Assembly (NCBI RefSeq): GCF_019669965.1
Contig: NZ_AP019781.1
Coordinates: 2,295,092-2,359,091 of the forward strand
Reading direction: 5' to 3'
From: Methanoculleus chikugoensis
GTDB taxonomy: Archaea > Halobacteriota > Methanomicrobia > Methanomicrobiales > Methanoculleaceae
DNA: 64,000 nt
Numbering within the stretch: the first letter of the stretch is position 1; each line of letters starts with the position of its first letter. The notes beneath the pieces are model-generated. The model searched no databases and was not told the DNA's origin. It worked only from the letters and a program-made list of their open reading frames with translations. Below, piece by piece: positions 17,729 through 26,879 of this stretch. Made by a program: the position numbers and the translations under genes.

Positions 17729-19056
17729 TTGCTGGGTCCGCCGAACTTCTTCATCATGCGCTGCATGTTGAACTTGCCGCCGCCCATGCCCCGCATGCCC
17801 TTTAAGGCACGCTGCATGATCTTGTAGTACTTGATGAGGTCGCGGACGTCGTCGGGCGTCACGCCGGCGCCCCGGGCGATCCGCTGGATCCGGGAGCTCC
17901 CGATCATCGACGGGTCGTCGAGCTCGGGAGACGTCATCGAGTCCATGATCACCTTGTAGCGCTGCATCTTCGTGCTGGTGATGTCGTAGGCGTCGTCGGG
18001 GATCTGCATCCCGCCGAGAGGGAGCATGCTCATGATCTGCTTCAGGGGCCCCATCTTGTTGAGCGCCTCGAGCTGCTTGTACATGTCCCGGAGCGTGAAC
18101 TTCCCCTTGAGCATCGCGTTGACGTCGAGATCCTCGGTCGAGACCGCTTCCTCCGCCCGCTCGACGAGCGCTTTTAAGTCGCCCATCCCGAGCAGCCGAG
18201 ATATGAACCCGTCCGGGTCGAACCTCTCAAGGTCCTCGATCGTCTCGCCGCTCCCGATGAAGACGATCCCGCTCTGCGTCTCGGCTACCGCCGAGAGAGC
18301 GCCGCCGCCCTTCGCCGTGCCGTCCATCTTCGTGACCAGGACACCGTCGATCCCGATCGCCTCGTGGAATCTCCGGGCCTGTTCGCTCGCCTGCTGACCG
18401 AGCGCCGCGTCGATGACGAGCCACCGGTGGTCCGGGTGCGCGATCTCGTTGATGTTGACGATCTCCTCGATCAGGTTCTCCTCGAGGGCGTGCCTCCCTT
18501 GAGTATCGATGATGATGACCTCGTAAAGCTTGCGGTACTTCGGGAGGCCTTCGCGGACGATCTTGAGGGCATCGGCCTCCTTCGGGTCGCCGAAGCACGG
18601 GACGGCTATCCGGTCGCAGAGGGTCTTCAACTGCTCGTAGGCGCCCGGCCGGAAGGTATCGGCGCAGATCACCCCGACCCGCAGCCCCTTGCGCTGGAAG
18701 TAGCGGGCGAGTTTCGCGGTCGTCGTGGTCTTCCCGCTCCCCTGCAGCCCCGCCATCAGGATCGTCTGGGGCCCGAGAGCCACCTCGCCGGGCGTTCCCA
18801 TCAGCCGGACGAGTTCCTGGTAGACGATCCGGAGAACGTGCTCGCGGACGCCCATCCCCTTCAGGGGCTCCTCATCGAGAGCGCGCTGCTTGATCGCCTG
18901 GGAAAGGTGCATCACGAGTTTGACGTTGACGTCCGACTGGAGGAGCGCACGTTGCAGGTCGCGCACCAGTTCGTCGACCGCCGCACGGTCGATCACCGTC
19001 TTGCCGGCGAGCTTCTTGACGGCGTCTTTCAAGGACGTGCCGAGGTTATCGAGCAT
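17725..19056 (-). CDS. ffh: Signal recognition particle GTPase SRP54
   Basis: 443 aa. N domain, then G domain: P-loop [39 protein letters not shown]; then a C-terminal M domain with Met-rich [19 protein letters not shown] that binds 7S RNA and signal peptides. The G3 motif reads DTQGRH where archaeal SRP54 normally has DTAGRH. Directs ribosome-nascent chains to FtsY at the membrane; ftsY is the upstream gene with one-base overlap. Confidence 0.98.
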   Translation of the reverse strand: MLDNLGTSLKDAVKKLAGKTVIDRAAVDELVRDLQRALLQSDVNVKLVMHLSQAIKQRALDEEPLKGMGVREHVLRIVYQELVRLMGTPGEVALGPQTILMAGLQGSGKTTTTAKLARYFQRKGLRVGVICADTFRPGAYEQLKTLCDRIAVPCFGDPKEADALKIVREGLPKYRKLYEVIIIDTQGRHALEENLIEEIVNINEIAHPDHRWLVIDAALGQQASEQARRFHEAIGIDGVLVTKMDGTAKGGGALSAVAETQSGIVFIGSGETIEDLERFDPDGFISRLLGMGDLKALVERAEEAVSTEDLDVNAMLKGKFTLRDMYKQLEALNKMGPLKQIMSMLPLGGMQIPDDAYDITSTKMQRYKVIMDSMTSPELDDPSMIGSSRIQRIARGAGVTPDDVRDLIKYYKIMQRALKGMRGMGGGKFNMQRMMKKFGGPSK

Positions 19057-20147
19057 CAGGCATCATCTCCAAGGAGTTCGTTCACCACGACGCGGGGTTC
19101 AAACGGCATGATGTCGTCGTAGCCCTGGCCGGTACCGAGGAAGAGGATCGGTTTTCCAACGGTGTGGGCGACCGATATCGCCGCGCCTCCCTTCGGATCC
19201 ATATCCGCCTTCGTCAGAACGACCGCATCGGTGCCGACGGCCTTGTTGAACTCGTCGGCCCGGATGACCGCGTCGTTTCCTGCGACCGCCTCGTCGACGT
19301 AGACGACGAGATCGGGCTTCATGACCCGCCGGATCTTATCGAGCTGGTTCATGAGGTTCGCCCGGTTGTGGAACCTTCCCGCCGTATCGGCGAGGACGAC
19401 GTCGATATCGTGCGCCTTCGCGTACTGGACGGCGTCGAAGAGGACCGCAGAGGGGTCGGCGCCCGCCTGGTGCTGGATCGTCTTGATCCCGAGGCGGTCG
19501 GCGTGAACCCGTATCTGCTCGATCGCACCCGCACGGAAGGTGTCGCCTGCACCGATCACGACCGTAAAACCGTTCTTCTGCAGGTATTGCCCGACCTTCG
19601 CGACGGTCGTCGTCTTGCCGGTCCCGTTCACGCCCGTAAAGAGGATCTTCACCGGTCGCTCATGCTCGCGGATGTAGGTGGCAAGGTCAAGACCGTCGCC
19701 CAGCACCCCGCAGAGCGCGGAGCGCAGGGTCGATACGACCAGGTCGTCGACCGATGCGCCGATCTTACGGCGCCTGCCCACCAGATCGCGGCGCATGCGG
19801 GCGATGATCTCGTCCGTGACCGGGAGCGCGACGTCGTTTTCAAGGAGAACCATCTCGAGTTCGAAGAGCGGCTCCTCGACGTCCTTCTCCTGGAGGAGGA
19901 CCTCCCGGTCCCGGACAAGGACTTTCACCTTCTCAAAAAACGTGGGGTTCTCCCGGGCCTCCTGCACCTTCTTTTCCGTGATGGAAGGTTCGGATCGGGT
20001 GGTCGGGGTGGGGACAGGTGCTTGAACCTCCGCAGCCTCCGGCAGTTCTGCAACCTGCGGCTCCGGTTCCGGCCCGGCAGCCTCCTCGATATTCGAGGCG
20101 AACTTCGTCCTGATATTCTGAAGTTTTTTCTTTAAGGAATCAAACAT
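19056..20147 (-). CDS. ftsY: SRP receptor FtsY
   Basis: 363 aa. Acidic/Pro-rich N-terminal region (about 1-70), NG domain: [46 protein letters not shown] and [14 protein letters not shown]. Docks SRP54 at the membrane by forming a GTP-dependent heterodimer. Adjacent to ffh and pfdA, the standard archaeal arrangement; start overlaps the pfdA stop. Confidence 0.98.
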   Translation of the reverse strand: MFDSLKKKLQNIRTKFASNIEEAAGPEPEPQVAELPEAAEVQAPVPTPTTRSEPSITEKKVQEARENPTFFEKVKVLVRDREVLLQEKDVEEPLFELEMVLLENDVALPVTDEIIARMRRDLVGRRRKIGASVDDLVVSTLRSALCGVLGDGLDLATYIREHERPVKILFTGVNGTGKTTTVAKVGQYLQKNGFTVVIGAGDTFRAGAIEQIRVHADRLGIKTIQHQAGADPSAVLFDAVQYAKAHDIDVVLADTAGRFHNRANLMNQLDKIRRVMKPDLVVYVDEAVAGNDAVIRADEFNKAVGTDAVVLTKADMDPKGGAAISVAHTVGKPILFLGTGQGYDDIMPFEPRVVVNELLGDDA

Positions 20148-20605
20148 TATGAACTTCCGCCCTGGCCTGCCTGAGCCTGCCGGGCCCCCCGATACGCCGC
20201 CTCGAGACGCCGGGAGATCTCCGTTGCCTGGCCCTGAAGGTGTTCGACCGAGCCCGAGACCTTCTTTGCCACGGCCTCAAGTTCGGTTAGCCGATCCCCC
20301 AGATACTCCACCGCGTCTGCGGTGGCCCTCTCGACGGAGACATCTGAACCGATGTTCACGAGAACGTGGCCGGCGTCGAGCACCTTCACCCGGAGGTACG
20401 CGCCTCCCCCGACAGGGAGAAGGACGACTCCGTCCGCGTTCTCCTGGATCGCGCGGAGGGTCTCGATGGCGGCGGTGCCCTCAAGCCGCTGCTGCTCGAT
20501 CATCGCGAGTTGCTGCGTCATGAGTTCGATCTGCTGCCCGTACTCGTTCAGGTACATCTGGAGGGTCTGTATCTCGCGGGGATCTGCCTGGTTCACGTCA
20601 TTCAC
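20147..20605 (-). CDS. pfdA: Prefoldin subunit alpha
   Basis: 152 aa. Two long coiled coils (about 10-55 and 95-140) flank a central beta segment (VLLPVGGGAYLRVKVLDAGHVLVNIGSDV, shown here in part), the prefoldin-alpha layout. Captures unfolded proteins for the thermosome with beta-prefoldin. A GTG start at 20605 overlaps the L18a/LX gene by 8 bases; an ATG close by is out of frame. C-terminal Gln/Gly-rich tail. Confidence 0.93.
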   Translation of the reverse strand: MNDVNQADPREIQTLQMYLNEYGQQIELMTQQLAMIEQQRLEGTAAIETLRAIQENADGVVLLPVGGGAYLRVKVLDAGHVLVNIGSDVSVERATADAVEYLGDRLTELEAVAKKVSGSVEHLQGQATEISRRLEAAYRGARQAQAGQGGSS

Positions 20606-20789
20606 CAGCTACTACGTTAACCGATTCGATCGAGATATAACTTCTCTTCAGGCGGTGTTTGCTCCCGATATCGGCAAGAACCTTCTCTTTTGCCAGGTTC
20701 TCGTTCAGAGCGCCGATGACCTTGCGGTACGGTTTCCACTCGTTGTTGATCTTGCACGCGCCTACAACTTCAAACATCTGGTTCTCCAT
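20598..20789 (-). CDS. rplX: 50S ribosomal protein L18a/LX
   Basis: 63 aa from ATG 20789 (MENQMFEVVG). Single L20a/LX domain: EVVGACKINNEWKPYRKVIGALNENLAKEKVLADIGSKH in two parts, ending RRSYISIESV-like strand (KRSYISIESVNVV). The ATG at 20813 would add eight unsupported residues. Lies between eif6 and pfdA, as in many euryarchaea. Confidence 0.92.
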   Translation of the reverse strand: MENQMFEVVGACKINNEWKPYRKVIGALNENLAKEKVLADIGSKHRLKRSYISIESVNVVAGE

Positions 20790-20796
20790 GGTTGTA

Positions 20797-21459
20797 TCAC
20801 TCCAAAAACCCAAAGACTTCTTCTATTCGTCCCAGCTCAAACCCGGTCGTGACGGAACCTGCGACGTAACCCCTGCTGTTTGCAAGGAGTCCGGTACCCA
20901 CGAGACCGCTGCCCATGTTGACCGACCCGAGCCCAATCGGGAGATCGACCACCCGCTCGAGGCTCGCGATCTCCGTATCGTTGGCTCTCTGGTGGACAAG
21001 GATACCCTTGTTCGTCGCGAACCCGGCCATGCCGACGGTCTTGATGCCGCCTAGCGTTAGCCGGACCACCGGCACCCCGAGGAACGACCCGATCTCTTCT
21101 GCAACATCGAGCGGCATCTCGGGGTGGACGGCGGCAACGTAATCGTTTGCGAGAATAACATTGCCGGCCGCGTTCATGGGCCCCTCGAGCAGAAATATGT
21201 CCCGGTACTCGCTCAAGACCGCCAGTTCCTCGTCTGCGGCAAGGCCGCTGACGATCAAGCCCCGGCTGTTTCCGGCAACGAGCGAACCGATGATGCTGCT
21301 TCCCTGGATGAAGGTGCTCACGATCTCGAGATCGAGTTCCCGTGCGAGGGTCGCGGTGAACGCCTCAGGGGCCCCGGGATACACGATCGCCATATCCTCA
21401 AATACCCGGGCATAAACGCCGATGTTCGGATCGCCGGCGAGATCGATCGTCCCTGTCAT
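20797..21459 (-). CDS. eif6: Translation initiation factor 6 (anti-association factor)
   Basis: 220 aa, five-fold pseudo-symmetric beta/alpha propeller repeats, visible as recurrent [32 protein letters not shown] and [11 protein letters not shown] units. Binds the large subunit and keeps it from joining the small one until maturation is complete. RBS GGAG ends just before the start; rpl31e stops 1 base upstream of that ATG region. Confidence 0.97.
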   Translation of the reverse strand: MTGTIDLAGDPNIGVYARVFEDMAIVYPGAPEAFTATLARELDLEIVSTFIQGSSIIGSLVAGNSRGLIVSGLAADEELAVLSEYRDIFLLEGPMNAAGNVILANDYVAAVHPEMPLDVAEEIGSFLGVPVVRLTLGGIKTVGMAGFATNKGILVHQRANDTEIASLERVVDLPIGLGSVNMGSGLVGTGLLANSRGYVAGSVTTGFELGRIEEVFGFLE

Positions 21460-21460
21460 T

Positions 21461-21724
21461 TCACTCCTCGGCGAGCTCGGCCTGGACCTGCCCGTCCTCG
21501 AACTTCATCGCACGGACGCGAATCTTTCTCGGGGGCTTGGAACTGCCGTTCTCCCAGACCTTCTCGTTGATGCTCTTATCGAGTTTGACGTCCTCGCTCT
21601 TCATGTGCCGCTCGAGAAACGCCCTGATGTCCTTGATCGCGGTGTTCCCCCGCTTCCACCGGGGCGAACGCTTCACCTCACGGAGAGGGATGATATAGAT
21701 ATGCTCCTTCAATGCTTCTGCCAT
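21461..21724 (-). CDS. rpl31e: 50S ribosomal protein L31e
   Basis: 87 aa: [20 protein letters not shown] then [21 protein letters not shown] and [14 protein letters not shown]. Complete family length; lies near the exit tunnel of the large subunit. One-base spacing to eif6 and 4 bases from rpl39e indicates co-transcription. Confidence 0.97.
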   Translation of the reverse strand: MAEALKEHIYIIPLREVKRSPRWKRGNTAIKDIRAFLERHMKSEDVKLDKSINEKVWENGSSKPPRKIRVRAMKFEDGQVQAELAEE

Positions 21725-21728
21725 AACC

Positions 21729-21881
21729 TTACACCTTCAGGGAACTCCGTCTCCAGTTGCGTCGCCTCGGATGCGACGCAACCGCACGGTTGGTCTTGAT
21801 CATCACCCATGCCGGCACGCGGCGGTTCTGCTCGCATGCCTTTGCCAGCCGGATCTTCCGGCCCTTCATCAATTTGCTCAT
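21729..21881 (-). CDS. rpl39e: 50S ribosomal protein L39e
   Basis: 50 aa, very basic: [32 protein letters not shown] and C-terminal [12 protein letters not shown]. Matches the whole family, including the conserved W and terminal NWRR. Extends into the exit tunnel. ATG 21881 is the family start; the frame is open upstream without coding meaning. Confidence 0.97.
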   Translation of the reverse strand: MSKLMKGRKIRLAKACEQNRRVPAWVMIKTNRAVASHPRRRNWRRSSLKV

Positions 21882-21901
21882 AATCTTCACTCTCGTAATA
21901 T

Positions 21902-22492
21902 TCAGGTCTCTCTCAGAGCGACCACCAGCGACTGCAGGTGGCGGGAGGGGAAGAACGACGCCGGATCGATGCCGCGGGCACAAAGGGCGCTGCGGATTTC
22001 TCCTTCATAGTCGCCGTTCCCGATGCTGCCCGTCTCCCCGTACCGCACCACAAGCAATCGCTCGCAGAGCCGCTCCACCTCGGTTTTTCCGTAGCCGAGG
22101 AGCGGCCGGACGTAGGAGCAGCCGGTGGTCATCTCCAGGTGCTGGACTTCGGAGCGTTCGAGCCGGGGAACCCGGTCTTCCCGGCGTGTGCCGTCGCCGA
22201 CCACAGCATACTCGGCCGCAAGGGTCTCGACCGCCGTCCGGTGAACCATGTCGATTGCGTCGTTCGGGTATCCGCATGAGAGGAGCAGGTCGACGGCTTC
22301 AGAGAGCAGATCTCTCCCGAGGACCCTTTTACGGAAGGGGAGGCCCAGAGCGGCCGCTGCGGCCCGTACCCCGGGAACCTCGCGGTCGGGATCGAATACA
22401 CAGGTATTCAGTTCCACGCCGTAATCGCGCGCGAGCATGATCGCCGCGAGCGCGCTGTCTTTCCCACCCGAGAAGAGCACACCTGCTTCCAT
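21902..22492 (-). CDS. PP-loop (adenine nucleotide alpha hydrolase) protein
   Basis: 196 aa. N-terminal PP-loop [16 protein letters not shown] (residues 5-20) as in ATP pyrophosphatases that adenylate substrates (tRNA thiolation, asparagine synthase, NAD synthase). Later motifs: GDGTRREDR and [15 protein letters not shown]. No extra domains or CxxC pairs, so the substrate is unclear. Located between rpl39e and the PDCD5 gene (1-base overlap), which makes an RNA- or translation-linked role likely (inference). Confidence 0.82.
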   Translation of the reverse strand: MEAGVLFSGGKDSALAAIMLARDYGVELNTCVFDPDREVPGVRAAAAALGLPFRKRVLGRDLLSEAVDLLLSCGYPNDAIDMVHRTAVETLAAEYAVVGDGTRREDRVPRLERSEVQHLEMTTGCSYVRPLLGYGKTEVERLCERLLVVRYGETGSIGNGDYEGEIRSALCARGIDPASFFPSRHLQSLVVALRET

Positions 22493-22830
22493 TATTTCCG
22501 CGTAATCCTGAACTCTCTCTTCGACGGCGTCAGCTGGGCAAGCAGGGCTTTCAGCTGCTCGTCGGTGATCCGCTGCCGGACCCTGCCGCTCTGGGCCAGC
22601 ATCACCAGCTGCTGCTCGACCGCTTTTGCAAACTCCGGTCGGGTCAACTTGATGGTATTGAGCCGCTCCCTCGCTTCAGGTTCAAGGATCTCCATGAGCG
22701 CGGCGCGGACCTGTGCATCGATCTGCTGCTGGCGTGCGGCCTCGTCCTCCATAGCCTGCTGATCCATCGCCTGCCGCTGCATCTGTTCCATCCTGCGGCG
22801 GCGAAGTTCAGAGAGTTCGTCGTCTACCAT
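22492..22830 (-). CDS. PDCD5/TFAR19-like DNA-binding protein
   Basis: 112 aa. Charged helical N-terminus (ELRRRRMEQMQRQAMDQQ), then a three-helix core (ILEPEARERLNTIKLTRPEF, VEQQLVMLAQSGRVRQRI) and C-terminal LKALLAQL. Matches archaeal homologues of programmed cell death protein 5; role in archaea uncertain. Located after rps19e, its usual partner, 18 bases downstream. Confidence 0.92.
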   Translation of the reverse strand: MVDDELSELRRRRMEQMQRQAMDQQAMEDEAARQQQIDAQVRAALMEILEPEARERLNTIKLTRPEFAKAVEQQLVMLAQSGRVRQRITDEQLKALLAQLTPSKREFRITRK

Positions 22831-22848
22831 CAGTCATACCCCTCTCGA

Positions 22849-23298
22849 TCAGTATTTCGCAAGGCCCGGGGCAGCTTTGGCGGCCTCAGATTTCAGGCCG
22901 TTCGCAACGTTGTCGAGGAAGGACCTGCCCGCCGGGGTCACCGTGCGCCCCCCAACGCCGTGGGCGACATATCCTGCCGCTTCGAGCTGCTGGAAGATCT
23001 TCCGAACGATCGACCCGCTTCCCCGCTTGAACCGGTTCGGAGCCGAACCACGGTTCAGCGCTCCGCCGTAAGCGGAACGCATCCTCTGGATACCGACAGG
23101 GCCGTCGGTGTAGATTCGCCGGAAAACAGCCGCCGCACGCACGTACCACCAGTCGTCATTCTCGGGGGGCATCTCTTTGTGTACCCCCGTCTTTGCAAAA
23201 GCGGCCCAGTCGGGGGGCTGAATCTGCGAATTTTTCTTGAGTTCTTCTGCCACCTGCCGGATGAGCATATCGGCAGGGATGTCATATACAGTCGTCAT
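22849..23298 (-). CDS. rps19e: 30S ribosomal protein S19e
   Basis: 149 aa: TTVYDIPADMLIRQVAEELK, WWYVRAAAVFRRIYTDGPVGI, GGALNRGS and RKIFQQLEAAGYV. Winged-helix ribosomal protein needed for small-subunit maturation. A clear TATA box (AAATATATAAAA on the minus strand, about 23347-23358) lies 50-60 bases upstream, so this gene starts its own transcript running through PDCD5 and possibly further. Confidence 0.97.
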   Translation of the reverse strand: MTTVYDIPADMLIRQVAEELKKNSQIQPPDWAAFAKTGVHKEMPPENDDWWYVRAAAVFRRIYTDGPVGIQRMRSAYGGALNRGSAPNRFKRGSGSIVRKIFQQLEAAGYVAHGVGGRTVTPAGRSFLDNVANGLKSEAAKAAPGLAKY

Positions 23299-23346
23299 AG
23301 ATGAACCTCACTCTCGCTAACAGTCTTTACATATTCGTCCAGTGAT

Positions 23347-23358
23347 GTTTTATATATT
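23347..23358 (-). promoter_or_regulatory. TATA box of rps19e
   Basis: On the minus strand the sequence reads AAATATATAAAA, a near-ideal archaeal TATA element. The expected start of transcription is about 25 bases downstream, giving a leader of roughly 25-30 bases before the rps19e ATG. It overlaps the very end of the YhbY gene. Confidence 0.7.
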
Positions 23359-23610
23359 TCGAGGATTGTGCCCGGGCGATCGGTTCCGCCGCTCCGCAAG
23401 GACCAGCGTCCGCCCCCGGACCTCGACCAGGACCGCGCCGGCCGACGCCGCTATCTCCTCGGGATCGACCTCGGTGTTCCTGAGCCATCTCACTTTGACG
23501 ACCTTCCGGTCCTTGAGCTGCCGCCGGATCTCGTCGATCATGACGTTCGTGATGCCGCGTTTCCCGATCCAGATGGTGGGCTTGATATCCTGGAACGATT
23601 CTCTGCTCAT
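23350..23610 (-). CDS. YhbY/CRM-domain RNA-binding protein
   Basis: 86 aa, single CRM domain: KPTIWIGKRGITNVMIDEIR (GKRG loop replaces the common GxxG), QLKDRKVVKVRWLRN and GAVLVEVRGRTLVLAERR. Bacterial YhbY associates with pre-50S particles. Start 23610 overlaps the rnp4 stop (ATGA), so it is co-translated with an RNase P subunit, which supports an RNA maturation role. Confidence 0.9.
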   Translation of the reverse strand: MSRESFQDIKPTIWIGKRGITNVMIDEIRRQLKDRKVVKVRWLRNTEVDPEEIAASAGAVLVEVRGRTLVLAERRNRSPGHNPRNI

Positions 23611-23924
23611 TGTCGGGGCCTCCCGACCGGGAACCGTGACCGGTGCCCGCAGGAAAGACAGGTGACGACCACGCGGCCCCGGTGAACCCGGACCCGGGCG
23701 TTCGAGCCCGGGACCAGGTAGGTGTAGCACCGGCGGCAGAAGCGGCGTTTCAGCGGCCGCTCTATCCGGACGCGATGACGCATGCCGATCCTGCGGGCCA
23801 GTTCCACGCACCGGTTGCTCCAGCCGGGGTTCTCCGGGTAGAACTCCGCGGCACGCGCAAAGAGAACGGTAATCCTCTCGCGAGCGAGTCTCCGGGAGCC
23901 TGATCTTCGTGTAGTGTCTGCCAT
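23607..23924 (-). CDS. rnp4: Ribonuclease P protein component 4 (Rpp21)
   Basis: 105 aa. Basic helical N-terminus, then a zinc ribbon: CRRCYTYLVPGSNARVRV and CLSCGHRSRFPVGRPRQ (four Cys). Subunit of archaeal RNase P, which trims 5' leaders of tRNA; pairs with Rpp29. ATG at 23924; an AT-rich TATA element lies about 50 bases upstream. First gene of the minus-strand series. Confidence 0.93.
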   Translation of the reverse strand: MADTTRRSGSRRLARERITVLFARAAEFYPENPGWSNRCVELARRIGMRHRVRIERPLKRRFCRRCYTYLVPGSNARVRVHRGRVVVTCLSCGHRSRFPVGRPRQ

Positions 23925-23970
23925 GGTGCGATCCGTCTCAGTGGTGGGTCTTGAGGTTGGAGGCGGGAGA

Positions 23971-23980
23971 ATATATATGC
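23971..23980 (-). promoter_or_regulatory. TATA box of rnp4-yhbY
   Basis: GCATATATAT on the minus strand, about 47-56 bases before the rnp4 ATG, in otherwise GC-rich DNA. Gives an expected leader near 20-25 bases. It sits just beyond the end of purN. Confidence 0.6.
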
Positions 23981-23995
23981 GGTAGATGGTCGCGG

Positions 23996-24622
23996 TCAGC
24001 GAACCCGCACGCGCCGGCCGTCGACCTCCAGGCGATCCTCGCAGAAGAGTTTCACCGCGAGCGGGAGCGCTTCGTGTTCTTCTGCGAGGATCCGGTCGGC
24101 GAGCGTCGTCTCGTCGTCGTCCGGGAGGACCGGCACGCACCGCTGGACAATGATGGGGCCGGTGTCCATCCCCTCGTCGACCAGGTGGACGGTGCAGCCC
24201 GCGACCTTCACCCCGTACTCGATCGCCTGCCGTTGCGCGTGCAGGCCGGAAAACGCCGGGAGCAGAGCGGGATGGATGTTCATCATCCGGCCCGAGAACT
24301 CGCGGACGATCCCGGCCCCGAGGATCCGCATGTAGCCCGCGAGGACGAAGAGGTCGGCCCGGCAGCCCCGCATCGCTGCGAGGAGGGCCTCCTCGTAGGC
24401 GGCCCTCGAGGGGAACCGCGCGTAGTCGACGACCGTCACCGGGATACCGGCGTTTTTCGCTCGCTCTATCGCGTACGCCCCGGGGTTGTCGGTGACGAGC
24501 CCGGCGCAGATCCCGGGGATATCTCCGGCCGCGACGGCGTCGGCCACCGCCTGAAAGTTCGATCCTCGCCCCGAGGCGAGGAACGCAATCCGTTTCTTAT
24601 CGACAGGCAACTCTCTACGCAT
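23996..24622 (-). CDS. purN: Phosphoribosylglycinamide formyltransferase
   Basis: 208 aa. N-terminal IAFLASGRGSNFQAV (phosphate-binding), formyl-transfer residues in MMNIHPALLPAF (Asn, His) and GCTVHLVDEGMDTGPIIVQ (His, Asp). Transfers formyl from N10-formyl-tetrahydrofolate/pterin to GAR in purine synthesis. In methanogens PurN and PurT can both occur. No partner purine genes nearby. Confidence 0.96.
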   Translation of the reverse strand: MRRELPVDKKRIAFLASGRGSNFQAVADAVAAGDIPGICAGLVTDNPGAYAIERAKNAGIPVTVVDYARFPSRAAYEEALLAAMRGCRADLFVLAGYMRILGAGIVREFSGRMMNIHPALLPAFSGLHAQRQAIEYGVKVAGCTVHLVDEGMDTGPIIVQRCVPVLPDDDETTLADRILAEEHEALPLAVKLFCEDRLEVDGRRVRVR

Positions 24623-24643
24623 ACGTATCGTTCTCCGGGTTCC

Positions 24644-25924
24644 TTACCGGGCCTCGCCCGGCCCGTTCTGGGGGGCGACGATCAGTTTTACCTTGACGAT
24701 CCGCCGGCCCCGCATCTGCATCACCACCAGCGTGATGTTGCTCTCCTCGATCTTGACCACCTCGCCGCGGCGGGGGATGTGGCCCAGCCGGTCGATGACG
24801 AGGCCGCCGATGCTCTCGTAGGCATCCGTCAGCGGGAGGGATAACTCCAGGTCCTCGTTGAGGTGCTCCACCCATGCCCGCGCATCGACCAGGTAGACGC
24901 CCTCTTCGACCTGCTGCACCTCGGGCTCCTCCTCGTCGAACTCGTCCATAATCTCGCCGACCAGTTCTTCGAGCATATCTTCGACGGTCACGATCCCGGC
25001 AAACGACCCGTACTCGTCGAGGACGACCGCCATGTGCTGCTTCTTCACCTGGAGCTCCTTCAAGAGTTCGTCGATCTTCTTGCTCTCCGGGATGAAGTAG
25101 GGTTCGTACATCAGGTTCCCGAGCGTCGCGCTCGTCTGCTGCCGGAAAACCGCCGAGAAGACGTCTTTCACGTTCAGGAGCCCGACGACGTTGTCGATCT
25201 GCTCGTGGTAGACGGGGATCCGGGAGAAACCCGTCTCGTTGAAGATGGCGAGGGCGTTCTCGAGCGTGGACACGTCCTCGATCATGACGACGTCTATCCG
25301 CGGCGTCATCACTTCGCGGACCGTCGTGTCCCCGAACCGCAGCACCGAGTAGAGCATGTCCCGCTCCTCCTCCTCGATGGTTCCCTCCTCCTCGCCGACG
25401 TCGATCCACTCCTTGATCTCCTCCTCGGTGACGACCGGTTCGGTCACGCCGGGCCTGAAGGCGAACTGCTGTTTGATGCGGTCAGTGACCCAGAGCACCG
25501 GGTACAGCACCCTTGAGAGGTAGAGGATCGGCAGGGCGACGCGGAGCGCGAGTGCCTCGGTGTGCCGGGAGGCGTACATCTTCGGCCCGATCTCCCCGAA
25601 GACCAGCATCAGGATGACCGTAACCCCGGTCGCTATCCCGATACCGACGTCGCCGTAGATGCCGATGGCGATCGCGGTCGCGAGCGATGCCGCGGCCACG
25701 TTGACGACGTTGTTCCCGATCAGGATGGTGATCAGGAGGGCGTCGGTCGAATGTTTCACCGTATCGAGTGTTTTCGCTCCTTTTTTACCCTGGTTTACGA
25801 GGGCGCGGACTTTCGCCCGGGTTATTGATATGAGGGCAACTTCCGAACTTGAGAAGAAGGCCGAAAGGAGCAGACAAACAATGAATAAAATGATCTCTAT
25901 GGTCAGAAGGTCTACGACTACCAT
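24644..25924 (-). CDS. CNNM/CorC-type membrane protein with CBS pair
   Basis: 426 aa. N-terminal DUF21 (CNNM) membrane domain with three to four segments (IILFIVCLLLSAFFSSSEVAL, LITILIGNNVVNVAAAS, and VTVILMLVFGEIGPK). Then two CBS domains (VREVMTPRIDVVMI; FIPESKKIDELLKEL) and a C-terminal CorC/HlyC domain (AWVEHLNEDLELSLP, GRVVKI-like strands). The family is associated with Mg2+/Co2+ efflux and regulated by nucleotides at CBS. RBS GGAG precedes the ATG. Confidence 0.92.
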   Translation of the reverse strand: MVVVDLLTIEIILFIVCLLLSAFFSSSEVALISITRAKVRALVNQGKKGAKTLDTVKHSTDALLITILIGNNVVNVAAASLATAIAIGIYGDVGIGIATGVTVILMLVFGEIGPKMYASRHTEALALRVALPILYLSRVLYPVLWVTDRIKQQFAFRPGVTEPVVTEEEIKEWIDVGEEEGTIEEEERDMLYSVLRFGDTTVREVMTPRIDVVMIEDVSTLENALAIFNETGFSRIPVYHEQIDNVVGLLNVKDVFSAVFRQQTSATLGNLMYEPYFIPESKKIDELLKELQVKKQHMAVVLDEYGSFAGIVTVEDMLEELVGEIMDEFDEEEPEVQQVEEGVYLVDARAWVEHLNEDLELSLPLTDAYESIGGLVIDRLGHIPRRGEVVKIEESNITLVVMQMRGRRIVKVKLIVAPQNGPGEAR

Positions 25925-26018
25925 TTACTCCACGCCGCATCAACGGCAGCATCCGGTATTGATTGATTCCCGGGATTTTATGAATTATGTCGCAGGCAGA
26001 TGATATAAAACCAGCGCT

Positions 26019-26843
26019 TCACGAGAATGCCTCCCGTAACGCCTCCGATTCCCGGGAAAGAAGCACGACCTTCTCTTCGGACGAGAGCGCCCCGGGAAAG
26101 ACCATGTCCTCGAGCTCCAGCGTGAGGTATCCGCCGTAGCCGCGGTCGGCAAGTTCCGCGAGCACCCGCAATGCCTCCGGGTCGTCATGAATGGGGTGGT
26201 GAGGCCGCCCGTTCCCGCCGAGCGCACTGACGTGGACGTTCGTCATCCTCTCGATGCAGAGATCGATGAACCGGATTGCCTCGTCGCACGACGTCATCAT
26301 GGCGTGCCCCATATCCAGCGTGAACCAGAGCCAGGGTTCCCGTTCGAGCACCTCGGCGGCATCCTCCGCCGTGGAGAGGAGGGCGTTGACCCGGGGTTCC
26401 AGGTTCTCTATCGCCACCTTCACCCGCGTCTCCTCCGCCACCTCCCGGAGCCGGGCGATGTACGCCTCGAACCGCCGGTAGTCGTAGGCGCTCGGGTGCC
26501 GTTTCGCCGTTCGCTTCCCGGGGTGGACGGTGACCACGGCGGCACCCATCCGCTCCGCCATCCGGATAGCCTCGATGGCGTAGTCGACCGAGATCTCAGC
26601 GACCCGGGGGTTGATGGAGCAGGGGTTCAGGTCCAGCGACGGGGCGTGGACGGTGATCGGCGAGAGTTCCGGGTGGCCCGCGATGCAGCCGGCAAGTTCG
26701 TCTTCAGGGCGGTCGCGAAGCCAGAAGTGCGGCGTCTCGACCCAGAACTCAAGCGAGTCAAGGCCGGATTCGGCGATGTAGTCGAAGATATGGTCGCAGG
26801 GATACTCGTGGAAGAACATGGTCGAGACGGCGAAACGGCCCAT
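26019..26843 (-). CDS. Xylose-isomerase-like TIM barrel (sugar phosphate isomerase/epimerase)
   Basis: 274 aa, AP endonuclease family 2 fold. Metal ligands inferred in SPITVHAPSLDLNP, AVVTVHPGKR, VAIENLEP, FTLDMGHAMM, NVHVSALGG and the final TLELED. Either an isomerase/epimerase or endonuclease IV relative; lack of the complete endonuclease IV set favours the former. Divergent from xseA with only 36 bases between them. Confidence 0.8.
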   Translation of the reverse strand: MGRFAVSTMFFHEYPCDHIFDYIAESGLDSLEFWVETPHFWLRDRPEDELAGCIAGHPELSPITVHAPSLDLNPCSINPRVAEISVDYAIEAIRMAERMGAAVVTVHPGKRTAKRHPSAYDYRRFEAYIARLREVAEETRVKVAIENLEPRVNALLSTAEDAAEVLEREPWLWFTLDMGHAMMTSCDEAIRFIDLCIERMTNVHVSALGGNGRPHHPIHDDPEALRVLAELADRGYGGYLTLELEDMVFPGALSSEEKVVLLSRESEALREAFS

Positions 26844-26879
26844 AACACTAGTTGATATAAACCATCGGTCTAATAGATT
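26844..26879. promoter_or_regulatory. Shared divergent promoter (isomerase-like / xseA)
   Basis: 36 bases separate two divergent starts. A single AT-rich element, GTTGATATAAACC (about 26851-26863), reads as a TATA-like box on both strands. With 25-base spacing both messages would begin at or next to their start codons (leaderless). Confidence 0.45.
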
